Source of the DNA: Flavobacterium sp. UBA6721
GTDB taxonomy: Bacteria; Bacteroidota; Bacteroidia; Flavobacteriales; Flavobacteriaceae
Assembly: GCA_002454195.1 (NCBI GenBank)
Contig: DKIJ01000003.1
Location: 62,001 to 126,000, forward strand
DNA: 64,000 nucleotides
Direction of reading: 5' to 3'
Shown: piece after piece, positions 36,364 through 47,978 of the stretch
Layout of the letters: every line of letters starts with the position of its first letter
How positions within the stretch are numbered: position 1 is the first letter of the stretch
Program-made: the position numbers and the translations under genes
Notes under the pieces: generated by a model
Database searches by the model: none
The model's input: the letters and a program-made list of their open reading frames with translations, nothing else
What the model was told of the DNA's origin: nothing

Positions 36364-37107
36364 ATGAAATCAAATTTCCTTATTGCTATTTTTATCTTAA
36401 TTAGTCATTTTAGCCATTCTCAAACTCATAAACTACTGAGAGGCAAAGTGATGTCTGAACGTTTTTTATTACAGAATGTAGATGTAATCAATAAAACAAA
36501 GGAAATCAATACAAAAACTAACGAAAAAGGGGAATTTATTCTTGTTGCCGATGTTAACGACAGCATTCTTTTTTACGACAAAGACTATCAATTAAAGAGA
36601 ATCAAATTGAGTTTTGAAGACTTGGAAACAAACAACATCATTATTGCAATTGACAAAAAACCAGAAGAACTAAAAGAAGTAGTTATTCGTAAAATTGATG
36701 TTGATTGGAAATTTGACAAAAAATGGGAACAAATGAAAAGAGATGAAGTTGCCGTTTACAGACAATCCAAACAATTAAAAAATCCAGCTATTAATGATGG
36801 TACCATTACTAACGGAATGGATTTTGTCAAAATTGGGAAAATGCTTTTTGGAGACCTTTTGAAAGGAAAAAAAATGAAAGCAGACAATCCTGAGGCTTTC
36901 AAAGAAATAACCATTGCCAATTTTGACGAAAATTTCTTTACTGAAACATTACAAATAAAGAACACAGAAATTGACAGATTTCTTAGCTTCTGCAACTTTG
37001 ATCCCAAATCCAAAAAAATCATTTCCGAAAATTCAAATGCACTTGAATTAATGGATTTTTTATTCGAAAAAAACATAGAATTCAAAAAAGCAAATGCTAC
37101 TGAGTAA
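36364..37107 (+). CDS. Secreted protein with carboxypeptidase-regulatory-like domain
   Basis: The 247-residue protein has a signal peptide ending near SHSQT. An N-terminal beta-sandwich of the CarboxypepD_reg-like type (about residues 22-105) includes GKVMSERFLLQNVDVIN and the KKPEELKEVVI end that also begins SusC plugs. The remainder (about 110-247) is Lys-rich and unrecognised. No TonB barrel follows, so it is not a truncated receptor by length alone; many flavobacteria carry such stand-alone proteins. Function unknown. Confidence 0.75.
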   Translation: MKSNFLIAIFILISHFSHSQTHKLLRGKVMSERFLLQNVDVINKTKEINTKTNEKGEFILVADVNDSILFYDKDYQLKRIKLSFEDLETNNIIIAIDKKPEELKEVVIRKIDVDWKFDKKWEQMKRDEVAVYRQSKQLKNPAINDGTITNGMDFVKIGKMLFGDLLKGKKMKADNPEAFKEITIANFDENFFTETLQIKNTEIDRFLSFCNFDPKSKKIISENSNALELMDFLFEKNIEFKKANATE

Positions 37108-37123
37108 TTTTTAGATATCGAAA

Positions 37124-37477
37124 ATGGAAAATATAGAACAATACATCAATGCACTTCCGGATGAGATTCAAAAAATAACTCAAAACATAAGAAGCATCAT
37201 TAAATCCGAAGCTCCTGACTGCATTGAAAGTATTGCGTATGGGATACCCGCCTATAAAACATTTGGGAAACCCTTGGTTTATTTTGCAGCCTTCAAAAAT
37301 CATATCGGACTGTATGCTACTCCCTCAGGTCATACGCAATTTGCAACAGCATTATCCCAGTACAAACAGGGAAAAGGTTCTGTTCAATTTCCTTTTGACA
37401 AACCTATTCCATACGACCTAATCAAAGAAATTGTTGCTTTTCGTGTAAAAGAAAATGAAGAAAAATTCAAGAAATAA
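37124..37477 (+). CDS. DUF1801 family protein (YdhG-like)
   Basis: The 117-residue protein matches DUF1801: an N-terminal helix INALPDEIQKI, APDCIESIAYGIPAYK and a C-terminal PYDLIKEIVAFRVKENE. The fold is that of frataxin-like or YdhG/YjhX proteins, some of which are called iron chaperones, but a precise role is not established. The start at 37124 is 17 bp after the previous stop. Confidence 0.8.
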   Translation: MENIEQYINALPDEIQKITQNIRSIIKSEAPDCIESIAYGIPAYKTFGKPLVYFAAFKNHIGLYATPSGHTQFATALSQYKQGKGSVQFPFDKPIPYDLIKEIVAFRVKENEEKFKK

Positions 37478-37486
37478 AGCTGAACA

Positions 37487-37963
37487 TTATCGATTCAACC
37501 ACCAAATACTAGCATTCAAAACAGCAGCAAAACTAACCCATGCCAAATAAGGCACTAACAAATAAGCTGCAATTTTGTTGATTTTTGAAAATTGCAAATA
37601 GCATTCATAAATAAATAACCAAAGAAGAACAATTTCTATTCCGGCTAACATTGGGTTGTGTAAACCAAAAAACAAATACGACCAAAGTGCATTCAAAACC
37701 AATTGGATCAAAAAGAACACCAATGCTTTTTTAACCCTGTCCTTATCATCAGTATAGCGATTCCAAACCAATCCAGCTGCCACTCCCATCATGATATACA
37801 ACATAGTCCAAACTGGTGCAAAAACCCAATTAGGCGGATTAAAACTTGGTTTTACTAAGGTAGGATACCAGTCTAATATAGCCGAACGTGTTTCTATTCC
37901 CGAAAAATAACCAACACCCAAACACAATACAACAACAGCAATTATTTTAATGATCTTGTTCAT
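37487..37963 (-). CDS. tspO: TspO/MBR family tryptophan-rich sensory protein
   Basis: The 158-residue membrane protein has five hydrophobic helices and the TspO signature around PSFNPPNWVFAPVWTMLY (residues 38-55), followed by YLFFGLHNPMLAGIE. TspO binds porphyrins and sterol-like ligands and affects stress responses; it may also degrade protoporphyrin. It is divergent from mvaD. A TATTTTTG -7 box is seen on the minus strand at 37977-37984. Confidence 0.92.
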   Translation of the reverse strand: MNKIIKIIAVVVLCLGVGYFSGIETRSAILDWYPTLVKPSFNPPNWVFAPVWTMLYIMMGVAAGLVWNRYTDDKDRVKKALVFFLIQLVLNALWSYLFFGLHNPMLAGIEIVLLWLFIYECYLQFSKINKIAAYLLVPYLAWVSFAAVLNASIWWLNR

Positions 37964-38040
37964 TTCGTTTTTTTTTCAAAAATAGTCAAAACTTTGTAAC
38001 GAATAACCTAATAAGAAACGAACGAATAAATCAAAAAAAG

Positions 38041-38048
38041 TATCTTTG
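38041..38048 (+). promoter_or_regulatory. Putative -7 box of the mvaD operon
   Basis: TATCTTTG fits TAnnTTTG and lies 18 bp before the mvaD ATG. It contains the in-frame TTG at 38046, which rules out that codon as the start. No clear -33 element. Confidence 0.5.
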
Positions 38049-38066
38049 CCCCAAATTTCATCAGTC

Positions 38067-39158
38067 ATGTTTACAGCAAACGATTTTATTCCAAATAGCT
38101 ATTCTAAAACAATTGAAAACGGTTCCTTCCAATGGAGTGCACCCAGTAATATTGCCTTAGTGAAATATTGGGGAAAGAAAACCAATCAAATCCCAGCCAA
38201 TCCATCGGTAAGTTTTACTTTAAACCATTGTAAAACAATTACAAAACTGGCTTTTGAAAAGAACAGAAATTCTGGAAATTTTTCGTTTGACTTACTTTTT
38301 GAAGGAAAACCAAAAGAAGACTTCAAACCCAAAATTCAAAAATTCTTTGAACGAATTGAAAGCTATTTGCCATTTTTAAAAGATTATCATTTTACCATAG
38401 ATACGCAAAACACCTTCCCGCATAGTTCTGGAATTGCTTCTTCTGCTTCAGGAATGGCCGCTTTAGCTATGAACCTAATGCGTTTAGAAAAAGCCTTAAA
38501 TCCTGAAATGACGGAAGAGTATTTTTATCAAAAAGCTTCTTTTTTGGCACGTTTAGGTTCCGGAAGTGCTTGTCGAAGTGTAAAAGGCAAAGTAGTAGTT
38601 TGGGGAAATCAAGCCAATATTAAAGGAAGTTCAGATGAATATGGAGTGGAGTATCCTTACCATATTCATGACAATTTCAAAAATTATCAAGACACCATTT
38701 TATTGGTTGATAAAGGCGAAAAACAGGTCTCTAGCACTGTAGGGCATGACTTGATGCACAATCATCCATTTGCCGAAAGGCGATTTGCGCAAGCGCATGA
38801 AAATTTAGACAAACTGATTGCCATTTTTGAAAAAGGTAATCTGGAAGAATTCATCCAAATTGTAGAAAGTGAAGCTCTGACTTTACACGCCATGATGATG
38901 ACTTCGATGCCTTATTTCATTTTGATGAAACCGAACACATTAGAAATCATTAATAGGATTTGGAAATTTAGAAAAGATACACAAACCCCAGTATGTTTTA
39001 CACTCGACGCAGGTGCTAATGTACATGTTTTATACCCTGAAAACGTAAAAGAAAAAGTACTGCAATTTATTAAAGCCGAATTAGTTGGCTATTGTCAAAA
39101 TGAGCAGTACATTTGTGACGAAATTGGAGAGGGAAGTCAATTGATAATGGATAATTAA
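38067..39158 (+). CDS. mvaD: Diphosphomevalonate decarboxylase
   Basis: The product converts mevalonate diphosphate to isopentenyl diphosphate, the last step of the mevalonate route. The 363 residues from the ATG at 38067 show APSNIALVKYWGKK, the ATP loop SSGIASSASGMAALA, LGSGSACRSVKG and DAGANVHVLYP. The final codons (encoding QLIMDN and stop) lie within an AT-rich repeat that flanks the next gene, so the native C-terminus may have been replaced. It starts a cluster with a mevalonate-kinase-like gene and a prenyltransferase. Confidence 0.94.
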   Translation: MFTANDFIPNSYSKTIENGSFQWSAPSNIALVKYWGKKTNQIPANPSVSFTLNHCKTITKLAFEKNRNSGNFSFDLLFEGKPKEDFKPKIQKFFERIESYLPFLKDYHFTIDTQNTFPHSSGIASSASGMAALAMNLMRLEKALNPEMTEEYFYQKASFLARLGSGSACRSVKGKVVVWGNQANIKGSSDEYGVEYPYHIHDNFKNYQDTILLVDKGEKQVSSTVGHDLMHNHPFAERRFAQAHENLDKLIAIFEKGNLEEFIQIVESEALTLHAMMMTSMPYFILMKPNTLEIINRIWKFRKDTQTPVCFTLDAGANVHVLYPENVKEKVLQFIKAELVGYCQNEQYICDEIGEGSQLIMDN

Positions 39159-39171
39159 CAATTGATAATTT
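39138..39171. repeat. Left inverted repeat flanking the four-helix-bundle gene
   Basis: The 20-nt core at 39151-39170 (ATAATTAACAATTGATAATT) matches the reverse complement of 39536-39555 at 19 of 20 positions. The 11-mer CAATTGATAAT also occurs twice within this stretch (39138 and 39159). It overlaps the last codons of mvaD. Confidence 0.75.
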
Positions 39172-39172
39172 T

Positions 39173-39523
39173 ATGGAAAAGAAGAATATAATCAAAGATA
39201 AGTCATTCACTTTTGCAATAGAGATTGTATCGCTTTATAAAGTTCTTATTGAAAAAAAAGAATTTGTTTTATCAAAACAAATGTTGCGTTTAGGCACATC
39301 AATTGGAGCAAATATCAGAGAGGCAGAACATGCACAAAGTAAATTAGATTTTATTCATAAATTATCCATATCTTTAAAAGAAGCAAATGAAACAGAGTAT
39401 TGGTTGGATTTATTATATAAAACTAACTATATAACTGAATTGGAATATCAAAATATCAAAATTAAAATTGTTGAAATATTGAAAATACTAACGAGCATAA
39501 TCAATACTTCTAAAAACAACTAA
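39173..39523 (+). CDS. Four-helix-bundle protein (S23/intervening-sequence protein family)
   Basis: The 116-residue all-helical protein matches the S23 family first found within 23S rRNA intervening sequences: KSFTFAIEIVSLYKVL, LGTSIGANIREAEHA and SLKEANETEYWLDLL. It is related to the Avd accessory proteins of diversity-generating retroelements. Here it is not in rRNA and no reverse transcriptase is near. It is inserted between two mevalonate-pathway genes and flanked by 20-bp inverted repeats, which suggests that gene plus repeats moved as a unit. Its function is unknown. Confidence 0.88.
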   Translation: MEKKNIIKDKSFTFAIEIVSLYKVLIEKKEFVLSKQMLRLGTSIGANIREAEHAQSKLDFIHKLSISLKEANETEYWLDLLYKTNYITELEYQNIKIKIVEILKILTSIINTSKNN

Positions 39524-39535
39524 TTATACATTATC

Positions 39536-39555
39536 AATTATTAATTGTTAATTAT
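39536..39555. repeat. Right inverted repeat flanking the four-helix-bundle gene
   Basis: AATTATTAATTGTTAATTAT is the inverted partner of the repeat core at 39151-39170 (19 of 20 match). It ends 8 bp before the GHMP kinase ATG, so it also changes that gene's leader. Confidence 0.75.
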
Positions 39556-39562
39556 TAAAGAT

Positions 39563-40501
39563 ATGAAAGGACCTTTATTTTACTCAAAAATATTACTCTT
39601 TGGAGAATACGGAATTATTCGTGATTCGAAAGGGCTTTCTATTCCGTATAATTTTTATAACGGAGCTTTGAAAAAAAATGATAATCCTTCGGCAGAAGCC
39701 ATTGCTTCTAATGCTAGTTTAAAACGTTTTGCTGATTATTTAGAATCCTTGGAAAACGAAAAAACAAATTTGGTTTCTTTTGATTTAAAATCGTTAAAAA
39801 ACGACATTGAAACTGGAATGTATTTTGATTCCAGTATTCCACAAGGTTATGGTGTAGGGAGTAGTGGTGCATTAGTTGCAGCTATTTACGACAAATATGC
39901 CCAAAACAAAATCACTGTTTTAGAAAACTTAACTCGTGAAAAATTATTAGAGTTAAAAAATATATTCTCTCAAATGGAGAGCTTTTTCCACGGAAAAAGT
40001 TCAGGATTAGACCCATTAAACAGCTATTTGAGTATTCCAATTTTGATTAATTCAAAAGATCATATTGAAGCAACAGGAATTCCATCACAAAGTTTTGATG
40101 GGAAAGCTGCTGTTTTCCTTTTAGATTCTGGAATCATTGGTGAAACGGCTCCAATGATTAATATTTTCATGGAAAATCTTAAAGATAAAGGTTTCCGTGC
40201 TATGCTAAAGAATCAATTTGTAAAATATACCGATGCTTGTGTCGAAAACTTCCTAGGTGGAGACATGAAATCATTGTTTAGCAATACTAAAAAGTTATCC
40301 CGTGTCGTTTTAAATCATTTCAAACCTATGATTCCTGAGCAATTTCATGAAATTTGGCAAAAAGGTATCGAAACAAATGATTATTATTTAAAACTATGTG
40401 GTTCAGGCGGAGGCGGATACATTCTGGGCTTCACAGAGGATTTAGAACGTGCCAAAGCTTCATTAAAAGATTACAAACTAGAAGTAGTTTATCAATTTTA
40501 A
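39563..40501 (+). CDS. Mevalonate kinase-like GHMP kinase
   Basis: This 312-residue GHMP kinase starts at the ATG at 39563 (MKGPLFYSKILLFGEYG); the TTG at 39545 lies in the inverted repeat. Motif 2 is PQGYGVGSSGALVAAI and motif 3 is KLCGSGGGGYILGF near the C-terminus; FHGKSSGLDPLNSY carries the catalytic Asp. Position between mvaD and a prenyltransferase makes mevalonate kinase the best call, although phosphomevalonate kinase cannot be excluded by sequence alone. Confidence 0.85.
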   Translation: MKGPLFYSKILLFGEYGIIRDSKGLSIPYNFYNGALKKNDNPSAEAIASNASLKRFADYLESLENEKTNLVSFDLKSLKNDIETGMYFDSSIPQGYGVGSSGALVAAIYDKYAQNKITVLENLTREKLLELKNIFSQMESFFHGKSSGLDPLNSYLSIPILINSKDHIEATGIPSQSFDGKAAVFLLDSGIIGETAPMINIFMENLKDKGFRAMLKNQFVKYTDACVENFLGGDMKSLFSNTKKLSRVVLNHFKPMIPEQFHEIWQKGIETNDYYLKLCGSGGGGYILGFTEDLERAKASLKDYKLEVVYQF

Positions 40502-40538
40502 TAGAACGCCATAAAGAACACAACAATAACTGTCTAAA

Positions 40539-41495
40539 ATGTTTAGTAGAAAACACAAACTTTTAGCGTTAAAAATTGTCAGTTTGTTCTCTGTAATTAG
40601 AGGTTACAACATTCCAATAATAATTTTAGCGCAATATTTATCGGCTATATTTATATTGGCACCAGAAATAAGAGCCTTAGATGTACTGCTCGATTTCAAT
40701 TTGTTTTTGATTGTTTTTGCTTCCTCATTAAGCATCGCATCGGGATATATCATCAATAATTTTTACGACAGTAAAAAGGATTTAATCAACCGACCTAATA
40801 AGTCCATGCTTGACCGATTAGTGAGTCAAAGTACGAAACTAAAAGTTTATTTTACTTTAAACTTCATTGTTGCAACGATTGCTTGGTTTATTTCTTGGCG
40901 TGCTTTATTGTTTTTTTCGGTTTATATTTTTCTTATTTGGTTCTACTCTCATAAAATAAAAAGATATCCTTTTATTGGCAACCTTATGGCCTCAATTATG
41001 GCTGTAGTGCCTTTTTTCGCCATATTGTTATATTATTACACCAAATTACCTATATACGAAATAGAAAACTACAAGGGACAATTTGTTGTGATTTTTGCAC
41101 ACGCTACTTTTTTATTTCTATTATTATTGATTAGAGAAATGATTAAAGATTTAGAAAACATAAAAGGAGACCTTGTAGACAATTATAAAACCATACCCAT
41201 TATTTACGGTGAAGAAGCTTCGAAAAAAATCATCAGCATATTAACCCTTTTTACGCTATTACCTATTTACATTTTAATCGAAATGTACGATGTAGGCTAT
41301 ATGGATATTTACTTTTATTCCTGCCTGATTATTCTAATTTTCTTCTTACTGTATCTTTGGAAATCCAACACTAAAATTCAGTTTCTATTACTGCACAATG
41401 TCCTAAAATTTTTAATTGTGTCCGGAGTCTTTTGTATTATACTTATTGACCCAAGTGTTTTATGGCATGGAAAGAAACTACTTTTGTCATTTTAA
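40539..41495 (+). CDS. UbiA-family prenyltransferase (geranylgeranylglycerol-phosphate geranylgeranyltransferase-like)
   Basis: This 318-residue polytopic protein of the UbiA superfamily has about eight to nine helices. The first Asp-rich motif is NNFYDSKKDLINRPNK (residues about 84-99), and a second acidic region REMIKDLENIKGDLVDN lies near residue 200. In Bacteroidota such genes beside mevalonate genes are usually named geranylgeranylglycerol-phosphate geranylgeranyltransferase, an archaeal-type ether-lipid enzyme. A quinone or other prenyl acceptor is also possible. It lies 38 bp after the kinase gene. Confidence 0.8.
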   Translation: MFSRKHKLLALKIVSLFSVIRGYNIPIIILAQYLSAIFILAPEIRALDVLLDFNLFLIVFASSLSIASGYIINNFYDSKKDLINRPNKSMLDRLVSQSTKLKVYFTLNFIVATIAWFISWRALLFFSVYIFLIWFYSHKIKRYPFIGNLMASIMAVVPFFAILLYYYTKLPIYEIENYKGQFVVIFAHATFLFLLLLIREMIKDLENIKGDLVDNYKTIPIIYGEEASKKIISILTLFTLLPIYILIEMYDVGYMDIYFYSCLIILIFFLLYLWKSNTKIQFLLLHNVLKFLIVSGVFCIILIDPSVLWHGKKLLLSF

Positions 41496-41580
41496 AAGGC
41501 ACAAACAATCAAAATCACCTACTAAAGAGATAGTTATCGTTTTATAATTGGCATTTATCAATTAACAAGGATATAAATAC

Positions 41581-41588
41581 TATCTTTG
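41581..41588 (+). promoter_or_regulatory. Putative -7 box of the pseudouridine synthase gene
   Basis: TATCTTTG (TAnnTTTG form) lies 18 bp before the ATG at 41607 and includes the in-frame TTG at 41586, so translation should begin at the ATG. No -33 match is seen. Confidence 0.45.
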
Positions 41589-41606
41589 CAAAAATTATCG
41601 AATAAT

Positions 41607-42515
41607 ATGAATAATAAGGAAGGCAACAATAAAAGAGGTGGTTCTAGATCTAATAGCTCAAGACCAAATGCTAACAAGCCAAAGCCTGCTTTGCCGAAAA
41701 GAGCACAAGGAACTAAAAAACCTAAATTTAGTGCTAAAGCTTCAGAAGAGGCTACCAAAAAAATAGAAAAAAAACCAAATCCAGTCGCTAAAAGACCAAA
41801 AGCAAAGGATGAAATTCGTTTAAACAAATACATCTCTAATTCAGGCGTTTGTTCGCGTCGTGATGCCGATATCTACATTCAATCAGGAAATGTAAAAGTA
41901 AATGGAAATCCAGTTACTGAAATGGGTTATTTAGTAAAACCAGGAGATGTTGTAAACTTTGACGGTGTTACTTTGACACCGGAAAAAAAGGTTTACATCC
42001 TATTAAATAAACCTAAAAACTTTACTACGGCATTAGATGAAGGACAAGAATTCCGCAATGTTTTAGAATTAGTCAAAGGTTCTACCACTGCTAAAATTGC
42101 TCCTGTAGGTAGAATGGATAAAAACACGACTGGACTTTTATTATTTACAAATGATACTGATATGATTAGAAAGTTTACGCTTCCTAATCAAAAATCATCA
42201 AAAATATACCAAGTTTCTCTAGACAAAAACTTGAAATTTGAAGATTTAGAAAAAATTAGCAAGGGTCTAGTAATAGAAGGTCACCGCGTTTTTGTAGAAG
42301 AAATAAGCTATATTGAAGGTGAACCCAAAAGCGAAGTGGGACTTAAATTAAAGACCTCTAATATTAAGGTAGTCCGTAATATTTTTGAACATCTGGATTA
42401 TGATGTATTAAAAATTGACCGAGTAGCTTTTGCTGGATTGACTAAAAAGAACCTACCAAGAGGAAACTGGAGATTACTTACTGAACAAGAAATCATCAAT
42501 TTGAAACATTTTTAA
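41607..42515 (+). CDS. Pseudouridine synthase, RsuA/RluB/E/F family
   Basis: The product is about 302 residues. It has a low-complexity, basic N-terminal extension (about residues 1-70, rich in Asn, Lys, Pro and Arg), then an S4 RNA-binding domain (RLNKYISNSGVCSRRDAD) and the pseudouridine synthase core with the catalytic Asp in PVGRMDKNTTGLLLFTND. It isomerises uridine in rRNA, most likely in 23S rRNA as RluB does. The basic extension is common in bacteroidete members. A strong terminator follows. Confidence 0.92.
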   Translation: MNNKEGNNKRGGSRSNSSRPNANKPKPALPKRAQGTKKPKFSAKASEEATKKIEKKPNPVAKRPKAKDEIRLNKYISNSGVCSRRDADIYIQSGNVKVNGNPVTEMGYLVKPGDVVNFDGVTLTPEKKVYILLNKPKNFTTALDEGQEFRNVLELVKGSTTAKIAPVGRMDKNTTGLLLFTNDTDMIRKFTLPNQKSSKIYQVSLDKNLKFEDLEKISKGLVIEGHRVFVEEISYIEGEPKSEVGLKLKTSNIKVVRNIFEHLDYDVLKIDRVAFAGLTKKNLPRGNWRLLTEQEIINLKHF

Positions 42516-42522
42516 ATTCACA

Positions 42523-42553
42523 AAAAAACCGCATCATAGATGCGTTTTTTTTT
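42523..42553 (+). terminator. Terminator of the pseudouridine synthase gene
   Basis: CGCATC (42530-42535) pairs with GATGCG (42539-42544) around ATA, with an A run before it and nine T after it. Confidence 0.88.
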
Positions 42554-42746
42554 ATGATTCAAAGTAAATTATTACCATTTAAATGGCAAATACCAGTTAT
42601 TTGGATTCATTAACTTAGCCTTTACATTGGCACATTCATAATACCAAAAACTGTTGTTTATCAATAGAATAGGTGTTATATTTAGAAGGAACAAACACCG
42701 AAATTGCTCAATATGATTCAAAAACGGGGTTTTCTTTATAAATGCG

Positions 42747-44108
42747 ATGCCAAAAATAATACGTTTAAGCGAATTTCAATACGAAATTCCAATTTTTACT
42801 ATCAATAAAGATTTTGATGGTTTTTACGCCCAATTTCTAAAAACCGATTTGGGTAAAATTTACCTTTCTACGCCTTTTTCGGAACTTGGTCAAGCTTTCA
42901 AATTGAAAGATTCCAAAAAAGGAACTCATTGCTATTTTAGTCCCAAAGGGAAAATTGCCCTAATGATGCTTAAGAACTATTATGGTTGTTCGGATAAGAA
43001 ACTAATCGAACTTTTGAACGGAAATATTTTTATGCAGTTTTTTTGCGACATTCTCATTCCCATTAACAAACCGCTTACCAACTTTAAAATTGTGAGCCAA
43101 ATTATAGTGGAACTTTCCAAGGGTTTAAATATTAGAAAATCTCAAGAAATACTTGCCAAGAGTTGGATTCCTTATATGAAGGACTTAGACAAAATGTTTA
43201 CTGATGCGACTTGTTATGAAAGCGAAGTGCGTTTTCCAACCAATCAGAAATTGCTTTGGGAATGCGTTCAGTGGAACTATAAACAAATGGAATCTTTATG
43301 CCGAATTTTACAAATAAAATTACCCCGAACCAAATATTTGGATTGGTGCAGACGCTATAATGAGTATTCGAAAAAGCGAAAAAAACAATCCAAATACCGT
43401 ACAAAGGTAACCAGAGGATTACTGAAATTATTATACAAACTCAATGGCGAACTCAATAAAATTGAAAATCAAAATTCCTTTGTATTTACTTTAAAATACA
43501 AACAACAACGTTCTATTATTACTAAAGTCTATCAGCAACAGGCACAAATATTTAAAACAGGGAAAAGTGTTCCTGATAGAATTGAAAGTATCAGCAAAAG
43601 TTACATACGCCCAATTGTCCGCGGCAAAGAAGTCAAACAAGTAGAGTTTGGAGCTAAAGTGAATAAAATTCAGATTGACGGAATCAATTTTATTGAACAT
43701 ATCCAATACCGAGCTTTCAATGAGGGAACCCGTTTGCAAAGCAGTATTTTTTGCGCACAAAATTTGACGAAAACTAAAATAAAAATGCTGGGAGCTGATG
43801 CTATTTATGCTACCAATAAAAACCGGACATTTACCTCTGGTTGCAAGATCCAAACCGATTATGTTAGAAAAGGAAAAGCTGGTAAAAATGAAGAACAGCG
43901 TAAAATTTTAGCCAGAGAAATTAAAAAAGAACGCTCCACACGCCTGGAGGGAAGTTTTGGCAAAGAAAAGGAGCATTACAATCTGAAAAAAATCAAAGCC
44001 AAAACTAAAAAGAGTGAGATACTTTGGATTTTCTTCGGAATCCATACAGCCAATGCCCTGGAAATTGGAAGAAGGATTTTTATAAAATCGCTTAATATAG
44101 CAGCTTAA
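42747..44108 (+). CDS. DDE transposase, IS5/ISNCY-like, family uncertain
   Basis: The 453-residue transposase has an N-terminal DUF772-like region (FSPKGKIALMMLKNYYGCSDKKL), a basic middle part and a catalytic core. The acidic residues are seen in MFTDATCYES (first Asp), MLGADAIYATNKN (second Asp) and TRLEGSFGKEKEHYNL (Glu). A VEFGAKV segment precedes the second Asp, as in ISNCY/ISDol1-type enzymes. The frame is intact, so the element may still be active. I could not find convincing terminal inverted repeats or target duplications. It adjoins a GH36 gene remnant that it may have disrupted. Confidence 0.85.
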   Translation: MPKIIRLSEFQYEIPIFTINKDFDGFYAQFLKTDLGKIYLSTPFSELGQAFKLKDSKKGTHCYFSPKGKIALMMLKNYYGCSDKKLIELLNGNIFMQFFCDILIPINKPLTNFKIVSQIIVELSKGLNIRKSQEILAKSWIPYMKDLDKMFTDATCYESEVRFPTNQKLLWECVQWNYKQMESLCRILQIKLPRTKYLDWCRRYNEYSKKRKKQSKYRTKVTRGLLKLLYKLNGELNKIENQNSFVFTLKYKQQRSIITKVYQQQAQIFKTGKSVPDRIESISKSYIRPIVRGKEVKQVEFGAKVNKIQIDGINFIEHIQYRAFNEGTRLQSSIFCAQNLTKTKIKMLGADAIYATNKNRTFTSGCKIQTDYVRKGKAGKNEEQRKILAREIKKERSTRLEGSFGKEKEHYNLKKIKAKTKKSEILWIFFGIHTANALEIGRRIFIKSLNIAA

Positions 44109-44200
44109 AAAATGAAATAATTGTCATGGGATAACTACGTCCTGTTGTGAGCAAAAATCTGTTTTCTTGACAAATATATCTTTAAAAACGTAGTCAAAAT

Positions 44201-44240
44201 AAAAATGACCGATAGTGAAAATCAAAATCGGTCATTTTTT
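44201..44240. terminator. Bidirectional terminator hairpin right of the transposase gene
   Basis: AAAAATGACCGAT (44201-44213) pairs with ATCGGTCATTTTT (44227-44239) around a 13-nt loop. A and T runs on both sides fit termination of the transposase from the left and of the minus-strand sugar genes from the right. Confidence 0.8.
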
Positions 44241-44249
44241 ATGTTTGTT

Positions 44250-44558
44250 TTACTCAAAAGTACACTTTCTTCTGAATGTGCCTAAATATTCTCCTTGAAA
44301 ACTGGTAAGATAAAAGTCTTTATTGGTGAAATATAAATTCGCTGATGCAAATTTTTGAAGTAAAACAGCTTTCTTCTCACTGTGTTTTATTTCGGTCCAT
44401 TGTTCGATAATGTTTTCTTTTGCCCAAACTTTATAGCACAATGTAACTTCAAATGGATAAACAGGATCTTTCAAAAGAATTCTTGTCAGTATGGCATTGT
44501 TATCGACTCTTTCTTTTTTATGACTGATATATTTCAATTCTAAAGAAGGATTTATTAA
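44250..44558 (-). pseudogene. Remnant of a GH36 alpha-galactosidase (N-terminal domain fragment)
   Basis: The minus-strand frame encodes YISHKKERVDNNAILTRI and LLKDPVYPFEVTLCYKVW, then IEQWTEIKH and FASANLYFTNKDFYL. This matches the N-terminal beta-sandwich of GH36 alpha-galactosidases, which release terminal alpha-galactose. Only about 100 of roughly 700 residues remain. A TAA lies just upstream in frame, no proper start or signal peptide is present, and homology stops at FQGEY, after which an unrelated tail runs to the stop near the transposon-side hairpin. Loss of both ends next to a transposase gene points to disruption and decay. Confidence 0.7.
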
Positions 44559-44679
44559 TTAAAATAGGATTCTAGTTTTTATTTCATAATTCTTGTTCTA
44601 AATGTCATCATCTTTATCGGGTATACAATTTCATAACTCTTCATGCATTCCAAAAACGTCATGGGTTTTTATAACTATT

Positions 44680-47847
<3,168 letters not shown>

Positions 47848-47978
47848 TTATCTTATAAACATAAAGCTATCAGATGTTTATAAGAAATGACAAATGATTA
47901 ATCCGCTATAATATAACACATCAACCATTTGTCAAGTTCTTATTTTAATCTTTTATTAATTAAAAGGTATAACCCATA

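Noticed and set aside
39173..39523. S23-like gene as a true rRNA intervening sequence
   Set aside because: No rRNA sequence is present on either side; the gene sits between protein-coding genes.
42700..44190. Similar stretches on both sides of the transposase gene (CAAAAACGGGG then TTTTCTT near 42718; CAAAAATCT then GTTTTCTT near 44153)
   Set aside because: They are in direct, not inverted, orientation and only partly alike, so I do not accept them as transposon ends.
44108..44200. ACTACGT ... ACGTAGT inverted pair right of the transposase gene as a transposon end
   Set aside because: Only 7 bp with a long spacer on one side of the gene; no partner was found on the left.
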